This document shows positions 62,820-64,000 of a stretch of DNA of 64,000 nucleotides, piece by piece. The stretch is taken from positions 24,634,312 through 24,698,311 of the forward strand of contig CM119266.1 in NCBI GenBank assembly GCA_051294375.1, given 5' to 3'. Position numbers and translations under genes: made by a program. This stretch comes from Paraspadella gotoi. Taxonomy: Eukaryota; Chaetognatha. Under the pieces are notes generated by a model. That model had not been told where the DNA came from. It did not search any database and was given only the letters and a program-made list of their open reading frames with translations. How positions within the stretch are numbered: position 1 is the stretch's first letter; each line of letters starts with the position of its first letter.

Positions 62820-64000
62820 TTACCGTTCATAAATGCGAAAAGAAGGTACACTAATAGGATATTTGTCGAACCCTACTCCCTTCAGCGGCAATTTATCTCC
62901 ATCGTAATCAAACCTAAAGGCTTGTAAAAGTTTTATTATACCAATGTACAACTCTTGCTCAGCAAATCGTCTCCCTATACACATTCGAGGACCAAAGCCA
63001 AACGGCATTACCAAGAAAGGGTTTCCCCGCTCTTCCTGGGAGCCCCCCGATCGTAACCACCTTTCCGGTTTGAATTTCAATGGATTATCATAATTTTCTT
63101 CGGAAAGACAGGCATATTCGTGCTCTAACAAACAAGTTGTTCCTTTCGGAATGCGGTAACCTTGGATGACAACATCTCTAATAAGATTACGAACATTCAT
63201 AGGGATGATAGGTTTTAATCTATATGTTTCACGCATCACGGCTTTAAGGTAATGCATTCGTGACAAAAGAGTCGGGGTTACCCTCTCTTCAAAGCTTTTA
63301 AAATTCTCATCTATCTCCTTCTGCAACTTTTCCTGGACACTAGGGTTTTTCGCCAGGTAAAACAAATTATAGGTTAGCGAATAACTGGTAGTTTCAATTG
63401 CGGCAAGCATCATATCAAATATCAATGTAATTTTTTGATCCATAGGAAGATTTTCGATGCTTAACAACTGCGGCAAAAATCTTTTGCTCAAATCGAGATT
63501 TGTGTCGAATTCACATTTTTTTTGGTAATCCTCAACCAATTGGATAGACATTTCGGTAACAAAATCCATATCTCGGTCAAATTTAGACTGTTTTCTGGAA
63601 GGAATTCCTAATCGATCAAAAATATTATACATAGGATTAACAGCTAAAGAAAATGCTTCCGAAAACGCCCCTTGAACGCTTTCAATAAACTGTTGTTGCC
63701 ACGATTCTTTGGACAAGTTTGAGTCCAAACATCCGAGCCGTCGGTCAAAAACTACTGCGCACACTGACTCGAATGACCATCGAGAGAATTCTGCCATCAG
63801 CGAAGGTAACCGATTTTCGTTGTTTTGACCAATGAGTCCTTGAATTTTTACGACCAATTCATCTCCGATGGGACTTTGTACCTCCAAATAAGGATGAGCA
63901 GAGTTCGCTTTCATCATGACTTTGTTTAGAGGTTTCCTCAACGCCCACCATTGTTCATGATTGGACAGAAGAAGCCCCAGTTCCTGCTTCCGTTTTAGAC
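62820..64000 (-). CDS. Cytochrome P450, mitochondrial clan, partial at right edge
   Basis: One open exon continues off the window, so the N-terminus is missing; 392 residues are visible. It starts at the edge with LKRKQELGLLLSNHEQWWALRKPLN, the C-helix WxxxR. The I-helix segment is MLAAIETTSYS, the K-helix ExxR is RETYRL, PERW is in the meander region, and the haem site is PFGFGPRMCIGRRFAEQEL (about 62960-63010) with the thiolate Cys. GRRFAExEL after the Cys is typical of mitochondrial-clan P450s, which take electrons from adrenodoxin. The substrate cannot be read from sequence; steroid or xenobiotic oxidation is possible. No intron interrupts the visible part, unlike PRPF4B next door. Confidence 0.88.
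   Translation of the reverse strand, partial: LKRKQELGLLLSNHEQWWALRKPLNKVMMKANSAHPYLEVQSPIGDELVVKIQGLIGQNNENRLPSLMAEFSRWSFESVCAVVFDRRLGCLDSNLSKESWQQQFIESVQGAFSEAFSLAVNPMYNIFDRLGIPSRKQSKFDRDMDFVTEMSIQLVEDYQKKCEFDTNLDLSKRFLPQLLSIENLPMDQKITLIFDMMLAAIETTSYSLTYNLFYLAKNPSVQEKLQKEIDENFKSFEERVTPTLLSRMHYLKAVMRETYRLKPIIPMNVRNLIRDVVIQGYRIPKGTTCLLEHEYACLSEENYDNPLKFKPERWLRSGGSQEERGNPFLVMPFGFGPRMCIGRRFAEQELYIGIIKLLQAFRFDYDGDKLPLKGVGFDKYPISVPSFRIYER

Overview
This is a eukaryotic, almost certainly invertebrate-animal, nuclear window. Most gene models are built from several exons with GT-AG introns, usually about 40-100 nt long. The recognisable proteins are animal orthologues: PRPF4B, SEC22B, DCTPP1, an Artemis-type nuclease, an MFSD1-type transporter and a mitochondrial-clan P450. 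The non-coding DNA is AT-rich and full of SINEs, Penelope-like retroelement debris, minisatellites and GA tracts. No bacterial gene organisation is present. I cannot name the species.

Layout. 1-2805 is a large inverted repeat (palindrome) with a 25-N gap in one arm. From about 2219 a unit of about 9 kb is tandemly duplicated (2219-11207 and 11214-20171). Each copy holds a gene for a Ser/His/Gly-rich protein and a gene for a four-transmembrane claudin/PMP22-like protein, both on the minus strand. The second copy keeps every exon in phase; the first is broken by scattered one-base indels, through divergence or uncorrected sequence. Just beyond it (21361-23286) lies an intact paralogue of the claudin-like gene with a Pro/Tyr-rich tail. 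24364-27926 (minus) encodes an unrecognised Lys/Gln-rich protein.

28-37.5 kb is gene-poor: telomere-like GGTTAGGG DNA, minisatellites, SINEs, a dispersed family of about 165 bp, and two exons of a DZIP1-like zinc-finger protein. 38154-39798 (plus) is an unrecognised four-exon gene. 39.9-45.3 kb is Penelope-like element territory. 46.0-56 kb carries DCLRE1C, DCTPP1 and SEC22B (minus) and MFSD1 (plus). 56165-62337 is a 19-exon PRPF4B kinase gene (minus), and a P450 gene runs off the right edge.

The most interesting signal is a family of at least nine hammerhead-ribozyme cores (21.1, 21.2, 35.5, 40.0, 43.8, 45.2, 52.5 and two at 53.7-53.8 kb). They share CTGATGA, a helix II with compensatory base changes, GAAA and usually a GTC cleavage triplet. 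They sit at the ends of Penelope-like debris and inside small foldback elements, two of which lie in an MFSD1 intron.
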